A DNA stretch of 64,000 nucleotides, from the NCBI RefSeq assembly GCF_004681975.1, contig NZ_SMLK01000002.1:673132-737131 (forward strand). The letters are read 5' to 3'. Under the pieces are notes generated by a model. The model did not search any database and was not told the origin of the DNA. It saw nothing but the letters and a program-made list of their open reading frames with translations. This document shows positions 53,427 to 63,218 of this stretch, piece after piece. Origin of the DNA: Ramlibacter humi. GTDB lineage: Bacteria > Pseudomonadota > Gammaproteobacteria > Burkholderiales > Burkholderiaceae_C. How positions within the stretch are numbered: the stretch's first letter is position 1; the number at the start of each line of letters is the position of its first letter. A program made the translations under genes and the position numbers.

Positions 53427-55012
53427 TCAAGAAATTCATCGACCGCCTGCTGGGCGGCGGCGGCACGGGCAAGTCCCGCTTCGGCAAGCGCCAGGAGATC
53501 GGCCCGCAGGAACACCAGATCGACCCCTCGCTCGTCGACGAGCGCGCGCTGAACGTGGTGCACACGCTGAAGGAAGCGGGCTTCGAGGCCTACATCGTGG
53601 GCGGCGCGGTGCGCGACCTGCTGCTGGGCCTGCGTCCCAAGGACTTCGACGTCGCCACCAACGCCACGCCCGAACAGGTCAAGGGCCTGTTCCGCCGCGC
53701 CTTCATCATCGGCCGGCGCTTCCGCATCGTGCACGTGGTGTACGGCCGCGGGCGCGAGCACGAGGTGATCGAGGTTTCCACGTTCCGCGCCTACATGGAC
53801 AACGCGGCGGCGGAAGCCGTGGCGGGCAACGAGAAGACCAGCAAGAACGAGCTCTCGGGCATGAAGCACGCCGTGGACGCCAGCGGCCGCGTGCTGCGCG
53901 ACAACGTGTGGGGACCGCAGGACGAAGATGCCACGCGCCGCGACTTCACCATCAACGCCATGTACTACGACCCGGAGACGCGCACCCTGGTCGACTACCA
54001 CGGCGGCATGAAGGACGCCCGCAAGCTGACGCTGCGCATGATCGGCGATCCGGCCACGCGCTACCGCGAAGACCCGGTGCGCATCATCCGCGCGGTGCGC
54101 TTCCTGGCGAAGCTCAACGGGCTGGGCTTCAAGCTCGAAGCCAAGACCGCCGCGGCGCTCAAGCCTTCGCTGAAGCTGCTGTCCGACGTGCCGCAAAGCC
54201 GCCTGTTCGACGAGATGCTCAAGCTGCTGCAGACGGGGCACGCGGTGGCCACCATCGAGCAACTGCGCGCGCTGGGCCTGGCCACGGGCATCTATCCGCT
54301 GCTGGACCTGGTGGTGGAGCGCGCCGGCCTGCCTTTTGTGCGCGCGGCGCTGCAGGACACCGACCGCCGCGTGGCGGAAGGCAAGCCGGTGGCGCCCAGC
54401 TTCCTGCTGGCCTGCGTGCTGTGGTCCGACGTGCGCGACGGCTGGGCGCAGCGCCTGGCGAAGAAGGCGCACCCGTTCCCGGCGCTGCAGGACGCGATCG
54501 ACCATGTGTTCGATTCGCGCATCGGCGACGTGTCGGGCCGCGGCAAGCTGGGAGCCGACATGCGCGAGATCTGGATGATGCAGCCGCGCTTCGAGAAGCG
54601 CACCGGCAACACGCCGTTCAGCCTGGTGGAGCAGCCGCGGTTCCGCGCCGGCTTCGACTTCATGCGCCTGCGCGCCGACACCGGTGAACTGGACGTGGTG
54701 CTGGCCGACTGGTGGCAGGAATTCAGCCAGGCCAGCGACGCCGTGCGCGAAGACCTGGTGGCGCAGGTGCGCGAGGAGCAGAACAAGGGCGCGCGCCGCG
54801 TGCGGGTGGTCAAGCCGCAGGAGAAGGCTTCGCCGGTGGAGCGGCCCGCCGCGGGTCCGGCCAACGCCGAAGATGAAGGCGAGCGCGAAGGCGACGAGCC
54901 GCAGGCCGAAGGCGATGCCACCGCCGCGCCCAAGAAGCGCCGCCGCCGGCGCCGCAAGCCTTCGGGCGGCGGTGGCGGCGAAGGCTCCGCGCCGCCCGCA
55001 CCCCTGGAGTGA
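53423..55012 (+). CDS. pcnB: Poly(A) polymerase I
   Basis: PcnB adds poly(A) to RNA 3' ends and promotes decay. The 529-residue protein has the nucleotidyltransferase signature YIVGGAVRDLLLGLRPKDFDVATNA, split here as GGAVRDLLLG and the metal-binding KDFDVATN. RRDFTINAMYYDP, EDPVRIIRAVRFLAKL follow. A low-complexity acidic then basic tail ends with KKRRRRRRKPS, probably for RNA binding. tRNA nucleotidyltransferase is the main alternative, but length and tail favour PcnB. Confidence 0.95.
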   Translation: MIKKFIDRLLGGGGTGKSRFGKRQEIGPQEHQIDPSLVDERALNVVHTLKEAGFEAYIVGGAVRDLLLGLRPKDFDVATNATPEQVKGLFRRAFIIGRRFRIVHVVYGRGREHEVIEVSTFRAYMDNAAAEAVAGNEKTSKNELSGMKHAVDASGRVLRDNVWGPQDEDATRRDFTINAMYYDPETRTLVDYHGGMKDARKLTLRMIGDPATRYREDPVRIIRAVRFLAKLNGLGFKLEAKTAAALKPSLKLLSDVPQSRLFDEMLKLLQTGHAVATIEQLRALGLATGIYPLLDLVVERAGLPFVRAALQDTDRRVAEGKPVAPSFLLACVLWSDVRDGWAQRLAKKAHPFPALQDAIDHVFDSRIGDVSGRGKLGADMREIWMMQPRFEKRTGNTPFSLVEQPRFRAGFDFMRLRADTGELDVVLADWWQEFSQASDAVREDLVAQVREEQNKGARRVRVVKPQEKASPVERPAAGPANAEDEGEREGDEPQAEGDATAAPKKRRRRRRKPSGGGGGEGSAPPAPLE

Positions 55013-55014
55013 CC

Positions 55015-55491
55015 ATGAAGACCGTTCCCGCCCTCATTGCGATCGCCTTCGCCTGCGGCGCGTGGGCCCAAGGATCGGACACGGTCTACCGGTCCGTCGG
55101 GCCCGACGGGCGCGTGACCTACAGCCAGACGCCGCCCTCGCAAGGCAAGCTGGATCGCAAGCTCGAATTCGAGAAGCTCCCCGCCACGCCGCTGCCCGCG
55201 TACCTGCTGCAGTTCCGCCAGGACGTCAGCCGCGAGGCGCAGGCGCCGCAGCCCACGGGCCTGCGCCTCTTCAGCGCCACCTGGTGCGGCTACTGCAAGC
55301 AGGCCAAGGCCTGGCTGAACGCGAACGGCATGGCGTACGAGGAGCTGGACATCGACAAGTCCGCGGGCCTGGCCGGCTTCCGGCAGGCGGGCGGCGGTGG
55401 CGGCGTGCCGCTGCTGGTCGGCCCGCAGGTGCGCCTGCAGGGCTTCACGGCCGAGGCTTACGCCACCGCGCTCGCCAAGCGCCGGCCCTGA
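55015..55491 (+). CDS. Exported DUF4124-glutaredoxin fusion protein
   Basis: The 158-residue protein has a signal peptide (MKTVPALIAIAFACGAWA). A DUF4124 segment follows (DTVYRSVGPDGRVTYSQTPP) and then a glutaredoxin-like domain with the redox motif ATWCGYCKQAKAWL. VPLLVGPQVRLQGFT looks like the cis-proline region. It should act in the periplasm on disulphides, though direction is unknown. It lies 2 bases after pcnB and just before folK, interrupting the pcnB-folK pair. Confidence 0.87.
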   Translation: MKTVPALIAIAFACGAWAQGSDTVYRSVGPDGRVTYSQTPPSQGKLDRKLEFEKLPATPLPAYLLQFRQDVSREAQAPQPTGLRLFSATWCGYCKQAKAWLNANGMAYEELDIDKSAGLAGFRQAGGGGGVPLLVGPQVRLQGFTAEAYATALAKRRP

Positions 55492-55495
55492 GGCC

Positions 55496-56237
<742 letters not shown>

Positions 56238-56240
56238 GGC

Positions 56241-57494
56241 CTAGCGTTCCGCGCCGCCGCGTTGCTGGGCGACGTCCAGCTCCGTCACCGGCGGCGCCTG
56301 GTTGCCCCATGACGTGCGGATGTGCGTCAGCACCGCGGCCACGTCGACGTCGTTCAGCTTCATCACGTACGGCGGCATGCCGAAAGGCCGCGGGTTGCCC
56401 GCGGTGGCCGGCGGGTAGCCGCCGCCCAGCACCACCTGCACCAGGTTGGCGGTGACGGGCATGGTCACCGCGCGGTTGCCCGCCAGCGGCGGATACGCAG
56501 CGGCGACGCCTTCGCCCTTCTCGCCGTGGCACTGCGTGCAGTGCTCGCCGTAAATGCGCGCGCCGCGCAGCGCCACCGCGGAGTCGACCTGCCGCGTGCC
56601 GGATGCGGGCGCCGCTTCCACCGGCGGCAGCGATTTCAGGAACACGGCCATCGCTTCCGCGTCCTGCTCCGACAGGTATTGCGTGCTGTACTGGACTACC
56701 TCCGCCATCGGTCCCAGCACCGTGGCGCCGCGCGCCGCGCCGTGCCGCAGCAGCCGTGCCGCGTCTTCGGTCGGCCAGTCGGCCACGCCCGCTTCCCTGG
56801 CCGACGCGAGCGAGGGCGCGTACCAGTTCTGCATCGGGATGAGGCCGCCCGACAGGTCCATCATGTCGCTGCTGGCGCCCAGCGCGTTGCGCGCCGTGTG
56901 GCAGGCGGCGCAGTGGCCCAGGCCGCGCACCAGGTACGCGCCGCGGTTCCATTGCGCGGACCGCTTCGTGTCCTCTTCGTACACGCCGGGGCGGAAATAC
57001 AGCGCGCGCCACGCGGCCAGCGCGGCCTGCGTGTTGTACGGCCAGCGCAGGTTGTGCGGCGTGTTCTCTTTCGCCACGGCGGGCACGGTGCGCAGGAAGG
57101 CGAACAGCGCGTCCGAATCGGCCCGCGTCACTTCCGTGTAGTTGGGATACGGGAACGCGGGATAGAGCAGCCGCCCGTCGGGGGTGCGCCCATGGTGCAG
57201 CGCGCGCCAGAAGTCGTCGCTGCTCCAGGAGCCGATGCCGTTCTTCGGATCGGGCGTGAGGTTGCTCGAGAAGACGGTGCCGAACGGCGTGTCGATCGCG
57301 CGCCCGCCGGCCCACGCCGCGCCGCCGCGGTCGGTGTGGCAGGTCATGCAGTTGCCGGCACGCGCGAGGTACGCGCCGCGCTCGGCGGAACCCGGTGCGG
57401 ACGAAGGCGGCATCTCGGTCGAGTAGTTGGCGTGCCAGCCCCAGGCCAGCACGGCGATCACCGCGATCGCGATGGCGAGCAGGACACGCTTCAT
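56241..57494 (-). CDS. Tri-heme membrane-anchored cytochrome c
   Basis: The 417-residue protein has an N-terminal membrane anchor (VLLAIAIAVIAVLAWGW) and three heme motifs: CMTCH at 49-53, CAACH near 192 and CTQCH near 318. FGTVFSSNLTPDPKNGIG and MPPYVMKLND resemble the cytochrome subunits of membrane alcohol/gluconate/sorbitol dehydrogenases. No flavoprotein or quinoprotein dehydrogenase gene is adjacent. It is coupled to the di-heme gene by an ATGA overlap. It converges on the orphan c-subunit gene with 3 bases between stops. Confidence 0.92.
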   Translation of the reverse strand: MKRVLLAIAIAVIAVLAWGWHANYSTEMPPSSAPGSAERGAYLARAGNCMTCHTDRGGAAWAGGRAIDTPFGTVFSSNLTPDPKNGIGSWSSDDFWRALHHGRTPDGRLLYPAFPYPNYTEVTRADSDALFAFLRTVPAVAKENTPHNLRWPYNTQAALAAWRALYFRPGVYEEDTKRSAQWNRGAYLVRGLGHCAACHTARNALGASSDMMDLSGGLIPMQNWYAPSLASAREAGVADWPTEDAARLLRHGAARGATVLGPMAEVVQYSTQYLSEQDAEAMAVFLKSLPPVEAAPASGTRQVDSAVALRGARIYGEHCTQCHGEKGEGVAAAYPPLAGNRAVTMPVTANLVQVVLGGGYPPATAGNPRPFGMPPYVMKLNDVDVAAVLTHIRTSWGNQAPPVTELDVAQQRGGAER

Positions 57495-58198
57495 GGCTGC
57501 TGCCTCCCCGCCGGCAGCGAGGCGCTGCCGCAGGCGATGGGCGGCGGTGACGGCAGCTTGTCGGCGGGATGCGTCTGCGCCGGCAGCGGCTGGCCGGCGA
57601 TCCACGTGGCCACCGCGTTCAGGTCCTCGGGCGACAGCGTGCGCGCCACCTGCGACATGCAATCGGGCGCGTGCGCGCGGCGCTGGCCGGTGCGCCACGC
57701 ACCCAGCTGCGCATTCAGGTAGTCGCGCGGCAGGCCGAGCAGGCCGGGCGTGTTGGGCAGCACGCCGGTCAGCGCGGCGCCGTGGCAGCCCGCGCAGGCC
57801 GGCAGCTTCACGGCCGGGTCGCCTTCCAGCGCGAGCCGGCGGCCGCGCTCCAGCTGCTCGGGCGTGGCGCGCGGCGCGGGCGGCTGCGCGTACGGCAGGT
57901 CCAGCGAGGAGAAGTGCTTCGCGATCTCCAGCAGGTAGTCCTCGGACAGCGGGTCCAGCAGGCGCGTCATCGGCGCGTAGTGGCGGCGTCCGTCGCGGAA
58001 GTTGAGAAGCTGGTTGTACAGGTAGCCGGCGGGCTTGCCCGCGATGCGAGGGTAGTAGCCATCGGGGCCCGCGCGGCCCTGGGCGCCGTGGCAGGCGGTG
58101 CAGGCCAGCGTCCGCTGGGCCATGGTGTCCTCGAACGGCGCGGCTTGCGCGGCCCCCGCGGCCAGCAGCGCGATGAGCAGATGGAAGAGCTTGGTCAC
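57491..58198 (-). CDS. Di-heme cytochrome c
   Basis: The 235-residue protein starts at a GTG and has a signal peptide (ending AAQAAP). Two heme motifs, CTACH at 33-37 and CAGCH near 132, each precede a class I cytochrome c domain. The methionine ligand regions YAPMTRLL and PDCMSQVA are visible. It is the cytochrome c4-like partner of the tri-heme cytochrome, with which it overlaps by 4 bases. Together they could pass electrons from an unknown dehydrogenase to an oxidase. Confidence 0.9.
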   Translation of the reverse strand: MTKLFHLLIALLAAGAAQAAPFEDTMAQRTLACTACHGAQGRAGPDGYYPRIAGKPAGYLYNQLLNFRDGRRHYAPMTRLLDPLSEDYLLEIAKHFSSLDLPYAQPPAPRATPEQLERGRRLALEGDPAVKLPACAGCHGAALTGVLPNTPGLLGLPRDYLNAQLGAWRTGQRRAHAPDCMSQVARTLSPEDLNAVATWIAGQPLPAQTHPADKLPSPPPIACGSASLPAGRQQP

Positions 58199-58304
58199 AG
58201 GGGCGTGATCATGCCGCAGCGCGGTGCACGGCCGTGGCCGACGCGTCCGCGTCCTACAGCCTGGCCACGCGCGGCGCTCCTAGAGTGGCCCCAGGAGCCC
58301 TGCC

Positions 58305-58484
58305 ATGAACAAGCCCGCTTCCGCGCCCGACGTCATGCCGCCGCACGAACTGCCGCCGCCCGACCAGGACGAAGTGCCCGAAGGCACGAACGCCACCATC
58401 CACCACCCCGACGACCACGCGGCCGAGCATCCGGCGCGCGAGGACCACAAGCCGCGCGCGCCTTACGTCACCGGCAACACCTGA
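58305..58484 (+). CDS. Small acidic/His-rich protein of unknown function
   Basis: The frame encodes 59 residues, MNKPASAPDVMPPHELPPPD at the start and YVTGNT at the end. It starts at ATG 58305 behind CAGGAG. It is rich in Pro, Asp, Glu and His (HHPDDHAAEHPAREDHK), with no membrane segment, and probably disordered. It ends 4 bases before the convergent ferredoxin gene. A GTCCTACA motif lies 54 bases upstream. Function not recognised. Confidence 0.65.
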   Translation: MNKPASAPDVMPPHELPPPDQDEVPEGTNATIHHPDDHAAEHPAREDHKPRAPYVTGNT

Positions 58485-58488
58485 CGCA

Positions 58489-58749
58489 TCACTCCAGCAC
58501 CAGGTCCGAAGCCGGGTGCGCCACGCACGGCAGGATCCAGCCTTCCGACTTCTCCCCGGCCAGCAGGCCGGGCCACTCGATGCGGTAGACCACCGCGCCG
58601 GACCGCAGCCTGCGGATGCAGGTGCGGCAGGTGCCGTTGCGGCACGAGCTGGCGAGCGGCCAGCCCGCTTCCTGCGCGGACAGCAGCAGGGGCCGGTCTG
58701 CCGGCGCATCGAACGTTGCGTCCTCGGCCAGCAGCCGAACGCGGAACAT
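58489..58749 (-). CDS. 2Fe-2S plant-type ferredoxin
   Basis: The 86-residue protein starts MFRVRLLAEDATFDAPADRP. Cysteines in SSCRNGTCRTCIRRLRSG plus the distal one in WILPCVAHP give the C-x4-C-x2-C-n-C pattern of plant-type ferredoxins. GGGAG precedes ATG 58749; ATG 58776 would add nine residues. It is an electron carrier whose partner is unknown; the cytochromes next door are on the same strand. Confidence 0.9.
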   Translation of the reverse strand: MFRVRLLAEDATFDAPADRPLLLSAQEAGWPLASSCRNGTCRTCIRRLRSGAVVYRIEWPGLLAGEKSEGWILPCVAHPASDLVLE

Positions 58750-58818
58750 GACAGGGCTCCCGGCCGGCTCGTCCATGCCGCATCATAGGCAGACGATCCT
58801 TCCCATCACGACAACGAC

Positions 58819-59733
<915 letters not shown>

Positions 59734-59811
59734 CGCTCCGCGCAAGTCCTACACCGCGCGCCGAGCGGCGCCGTCGCGGACCGTGCACGCGGTGCGCCAG
59801 CATCGGTCCCC

Positions 59812-60072
59812 ATGGAGCTTCCGGACTGGATCGGCCTGGTGCAATGGCCCGCGATGGCGGCCAGCCTGTGTGCGGCGTGGTTGATCGCTTCCAGCCACCA
59901 GCGCCGCCGCAACATCGGCTTCTGGGTATTCCTGGCCAGCAACGTGCTGTGGGTCCTGTGGGGCTGGCATGACGGCGCCTGGGCGCTCATCGCGCTGCAG
60001 GTGGCGCTGGCGGCCCTGAACGTGCGCGGCGTGGCGAAGACCGAGCCCGCCGGCCGACCGCCGCGCAAGTAG
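59812..60072 (+). CDS. Small membrane protein of unknown function
   Basis: The 86-residue protein starts MELPDWIGLVQWPAMAASLC and has three membrane helices, ending in a basic tail (RPPRK). NIGFWVFLASNVLWVLWGWH is a conserved-looking piece seen in small inner-membrane proteins. The ribosome site is weak. A GTCCTACA motif lies 66 bases upstream. Confidence 0.68.
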   Translation: MELPDWIGLVQWPAMAASLCAAWLIASSHQRRRNIGFWVFLASNVLWVLWGWHDGAWALIALQVALAALNVRGVAKTEPAGRPPRK

Positions 60073-60177
60073 TCCCCGTCCTACCAACGGTCGAGCCAGC
60101 CGCGCATGCGCGGCCGTTGCTCTGCCGCTGAAGATTCCGCCCATGGCGGTCCTCACCGCCGGGAAGGGAATTCAGCC

Positions 60178-60357
60178 ATGACCCGCCTGCAGCAGCACGC
60201 CATCTCCGCCCATGACGCCACGCCGGCGGAAACGCACACCGTCGGCGTTCCGGCCGACGACGACTACGCCATCGGCTTCGAGAGCGCGGATCCTTCGCTG
60301 CAGTTCGAAGCGTGGGAGCCGCTGATCGCGCAAATGCCCGCTTCACCGATGGGTTGA
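60178..60357 (+). CDS. Very small acidic protein of unknown function
   Basis: The frame encodes 59 residues, starting MTRLQQHAISAHDATPAETH. It starts at ATG 60178 behind GGGAAGGGAA and has an acidic C-terminal half (DDDYAIGFESADPSLQFEAW). No domain is recognised. Its leader carries a GTCCTACC motif. Support rests on the ribosome site and position. Confidence 0.45.
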   Translation: MTRLQQHAISAHDATPAETHTVGVPADDDYAIGFESADPSLQFEAWEPLIAQMPASPMG

Positions 60358-60543
60358 ACGTGCGACGCCGCTGCAAATCGTGACAGCGGCGGTCCTACAA
60401 GCCGTGCCGTTCTCAGCTCACTTCGCGGCTCGGGTGGCCCGACCTAATCTTTGGTCCAGCCGGCGCCTTGCGGTGCCAACGCAAAGCCGGCGCCGTTCCA
60501 CCCACCATCCCCCTAGTGGGCACTTCATCGAAGGAGTTCGAAC

Positions 60544-60993
60544 ATGAGCGCAACCAAGACCACCCTCACCACCCTCGCCACGGCCGCCGCCCTGGCTTTC
60601 GGCGGCTACGCCATCGCCCAATCCAGCGGCACGTCCGGCTCGGCCGGCTCCACGGCCTCGGGCTCCTCCGGCGGCAACGGCGCCACGCCTGCGGCGGGCA
60701 GCACGCCTTCGTCCACGCAGTCGATGGGCGCTTCGGGTTCGTCGGGCAGCACCACGGCGCCGTCGTCGGCTTCGGGTTCGTCCAGCTCTTCGCCGAGCAC
60801 GATGGGCGCCAGCGGCTCCTCGTCCACGACCACCCCGTCGTCGTCTTCGGACACCTCCAGCAGCAGCCCCTCGACCTCGGGCAGCAGCGGCACCATGGGC
60901 GCCTCGGGCAGCAGCACCGACACGACGACCTCCGGCTCCAGCAGCTCGGACACCTCGTCCAGCAACCGCGCGGCCCGCGCCGACCGCAACTAA
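60544..60993 (+). CDS. Exported Ser/Thr/Gly-rich low-complexity protein with MGASGSS repeats
   Basis: The 149-residue protein starts at ATG 60544 behind GAAGGAG. A signal peptide ends about AIAQ (residues 1-26). The mature part is almost only Ser, Thr, Gly and Ala and holds three MGASGSS units followed by Ser/Thr runs. It ends RAARADRN. It would be disordered and exported; function is unknown. Codon choice alternates TCG/TCC/AGC, typical of the host, so it is not AT-rich foreign DNA. A terminator follows. Confidence 0.75.
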   Translation: MSATKTTLTTLATAAALAFGGYAIAQSSGTSGSAGSTASGSSGGNGATPAAGSTPSSTQSMGASGSSGSTTAPSSASGSSSSSPSTMGASGSSSTTTPSSSSDTSSSSPSTSGSSGTMGASGSSTDTTTSGSSSSDTSSSNRAARADRN

Positions 60994-61012
60994 GCACCCG
61001 CTCGTTGCCTGC

Positions 61013-61051
61013 AAGGGGGCGGGTCCATCCGGGGCCCGCCCCTTTCTTTTT
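61013..61051 (+). terminator. Intrinsic terminator after the Ser-rich protein gene
   Basis: AAGGGGGCGGG (61013-61023) pairs with CCCGCCCCTT (61035-61044) with one bulged G, followed by TTTCTTTTT. It separates the Ser-rich gene from the L,D-transpeptidase gene. Confidence 0.75.
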
Positions 61052-61061
61052 GCCCAATGCC

Positions 61062-61937
61062 ATGACACAAGACCCGCAACACCCCGCCAACGAAACCGCC
61101 GGCGCGCGCGCGCGCCGCGTCCCCGCCTGGATCTGGCGTGCCGCCTTCATCGCGGTGACGGTTTCGCTGGCGACGTGGGCCGGCTATCTCAACCGGCCGA
61201 AGCCGCCCGGGCCGCAGCCGGCGGCCGTGGCGCCGCGCGCGGAAGCCGCGCCGCAGCCGGCGCGACCCGCCAGGCAGCGGCTGCCCCATTTCGCCGCCGT
61301 CTTCGGCGACGAGCATCCTTCCGCCGACGTGCGCCTCGTCGCCAACTGGGTGGCGGACTCCGGCGACGCCGACGGCCGCGCGTTCGTCGTCATCGACAAG
61401 AAGCAGGCGCGCGTGTGGGTGTTCGGCCCGCTCGGCGACCTGATCTCGCAGGCGCCCGCGCTGCTGGGCGCGGCGGTCGGCGACGATCCCGTGCCGGGCA
61501 TCGGCGAGAAGCCGCTGTCGCAGGTGAAGCCGGAAGAGAAGACCACGCCGGCCGGCCGCTTCGTCGCGGAGCCTGGGGTGAACGCCAACGGCGAGGACAT
61601 CGTCTGGGTGTCGTACGACCTGGCCGTCTCCATGCACCGCGTGCGGCCGCTGGTGAAGGCCGAGCGCCGCCTGGAGCGCCTGGCTTCGCCCACGCCCGAC
61701 GACAACCGCATCTCGTTCGGCTGCATCAACCTGCCGACGGCCTTCTACGAGCAGGTGCTGGCGCCCACCGTCAAGCGGCACGGCGCGGTCGTCTACATCC
61801 TGCCGGAGACGCGCACCCCGCAGCAGCAGTTCGGCCTCTACGACGTCGACGCCCAGGCTGCCACCGCGCCGCTGGCGCATGCCCGCCTCGCCACCGCGCT
61901 CGCGCCGGTGAGCCATGGCGACGGCAACGTGAAATAG
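61062..61937 (+). CDS. L,D-transpeptidase family protein (YkuD fold), copy 1
   Basis: The 291-residue protein starts MTQDPQHPANETAGARARRV and has one N-terminal membrane anchor (AAFIAVTVSLATWAGYL). A Pro/Ala-rich linker leads to the catalytic domain: VIDKKQARVWVFGPLGDL, TTPAGRFVAEPG, then MHRVRPLV with the histidine and NRISFGCINLP with the nucleophile cysteine near residue 221. Family enzymes make 3-3 peptidoglycan cross-links or attach proteins to the wall. The periplasmic location is implied by the anchor. A shorter paralogue follows at 62079. Confidence 0.86.
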   Translation: MTQDPQHPANETAGARARRVPAWIWRAAFIAVTVSLATWAGYLNRPKPPGPQPAAVAPRAEAAPQPARPARQRLPHFAAVFGDEHPSADVRLVANWVADSGDADGRAFVVIDKKQARVWVFGPLGDLISQAPALLGAAVGDDPVPGIGEKPLSQVKPEEKTTPAGRFVAEPGVNANGEDIVWVSYDLAVSMHRVRPLVKAERRLERLASPTPDDNRISFGCINLPTAFYEQVLAPTVKRHGAVVYILPETRTPQQQFGLYDVDAQAATAPLAHARLATALAPVSHGDGNVK

Positions 61938-62078
61938 CGCACGAGGTTCGCCTCGAACCCATCCGTGACGCCCTTAAAGGAGTGTCCGCGGCACTGCCGC
62001 GCTTAGCATCCCCCACTGCTGGGCCGCTCTTGCGCGGCCCGAGAAGAACGGGCCCCGGCGCGGGGCCGGGGGACTCGG

Positions 62079-62732
62079 ATGCGGTGGAAGGTCAGGACGG
62101 CGGCGCTGTGCGCCGCCTGGGCGGTCGTGTGCTCGGCCGCCGCGGCCGGGCGGCTGGACCCGGCGATGGAGCGGCAGGACGCGTCGGGCGACGCGCAGAT
62201 GGTCGCGCGGTGGATCGCCGACAGCGGCGACACCGAAGGCAAGCCTTACCTCATCGTCGACAAGAAGGCGGCGCGTGTGTTCGTGTTCGACGGCCAGGGG
62301 CGGCTGGCCGCGTCGGCGCCGGTGCTGCTGGGCTCGGCCCGCGGCGACCACAGCGTGCCCGGCGTGGGCGAGCATGCGCAGCAGGGCGTGGTGCCGGAAG
62401 AAGAGCGCACGACGCCCGCCGGCCGCTTCGAGACGCACCCGGGCCGCAACCTCGACGGCGAGAGCATCGTCTGGTTCGACTACGAGGCCGCGCTGGCCAT
62501 CCATCGTGTGCGGCCGGGCCGTTCGCAAGCCACGCGCAAGGCGCGGCTCGCGTCGGGCACGCCGGACGAGCGCCGCGTTTCCGCGGGCTGCGTGGTGGTG
62601 CCGGTCGCGTTCTTCCTCGACGTGATCGAGCCGCTGTTCGGCCGCTCGAAGGGCGTGGTGTACGTGCTGCCGGAAACGCAGGGCGCGCGCGAGCTCTTCA
62701 CGCAGATCGACGCGCAGGCGGGCGCGGAATGA
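62079..62732 (+). CDS. L,D-transpeptidase family protein, copy 2 (divergent active site)
   Basis: The 217-residue protein has a signal peptide (ending SAAAAG) rather than an anchor. It shares VARWIADSGDTEGK, VDKKAARVFVFDGQGRL and TTPAGRFETHPGRN with copy 1. The histidine is in IHRVRPG and the cysteine near residue 171 in RRVSAGCVVVP. The residue after CV, usually Asn or Arg in this motif, is Val, so activity may be altered. It arose by tandem duplication or an old co-inheritance with copy 1. A ribosome site GGGGG lies 6 bases before ATG 62079. Confidence 0.83.
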   Translation: MRWKVRTAALCAAWAVVCSAAAAGRLDPAMERQDASGDAQMVARWIADSGDTEGKPYLIVDKKAARVFVFDGQGRLAASAPVLLGSARGDHSVPGVGEHAQQGVVPEEERTTPAGRFETHPGRNLDGESIVWFDYEAALAIHRVRPGRSQATRKARLASGTPDERRVSAGCVVVPVAFFLDVIEPLFGRSKGVVYVLPETQGARELFTQIDAQAGAE

Positions 62733-62761
62733 AAAAGCCGGGCACTGCCCGGCTTTTTTTC
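62732..62761. terminator. Terminator after L,D-transpeptidase copy 2
   Basis: AAAAAGCCGGGC (62732-62743) pairs with GCCCGGCTTTTT (62747-62758) around ACT, with T-runs on both strands. It starts at the last base of the stop codon and also serves the convergent DUF4864 gene. Confidence 0.85.
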
Positions 62762-62774
62762 TGCGCGTGCGCCG

Positions 62775-63218
62775 TCAGACCGACTGCCAGTGGTTCTCGG
62801 CCACCACGCAGCCGCTGATGCGCCAGGTCTGGTCGGGCTGGCGTTCCAGCGCGAACAGCGCGAGCCACGACTTGTCGTCGCCATCCTTGATCTCGACGAG
62901 CTGCAGCACGCTGCCGTCCTCTTCTTCCGGCTTGAGGAAGCTGACGGAAGCGGGACGGTACACCATCGGGTAGGCGGCGCGCACCATCGCCAGGAAGCGG
63001 TTGGAGCTGCCGATGGCCGCGCGCACTTCCGGCGTCGCGGTTTCGAATGCCTTGTCGGCGTCGTCGGTGGCCAGCGCCGACAGCTGCGCCACGATGACTT
63101 CGCGCACCCTGGACACCTCGGGCTCGTCCAGCGGCACGGCCATGGCGCGGACATGGGCGCCCAGGGCCGCCAGCGCCATGGCGAGCATCGTGAGGAAGCG
63201 CAGCGTGGGCCTGGTCAT
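62775..63218 (-). CDS. Exported DUF4864 family protein
   Basis: The 147-residue protein starts MTRPTLRFLTMLAMALAALG with a signal peptide ending about AMAV. It has IVAQLSALATDDADKAFETA, IGSSNRFLAMVRAAYPMVYR and the C-terminal SGCVVAENHWQSV. DUF4864 members are small NTF2-like exported proteins of unknown function. GGAG precedes ATG 63218. A GCCTACA motif lies about 60 bases upstream. Confidence 0.85.
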   Translation of the reverse strand: MTRPTLRFLTMLAMALAALGAHVRAMAVPLDEPEVSRVREVIVAQLSALATDDADKAFETATPEVRAAIGSSNRFLAMVRAAYPMVYRPASVSFLKPEEEDGSVLQLVEIKDGDDKSWLALFALERQPDQTWRISGCVVAENHWQSV

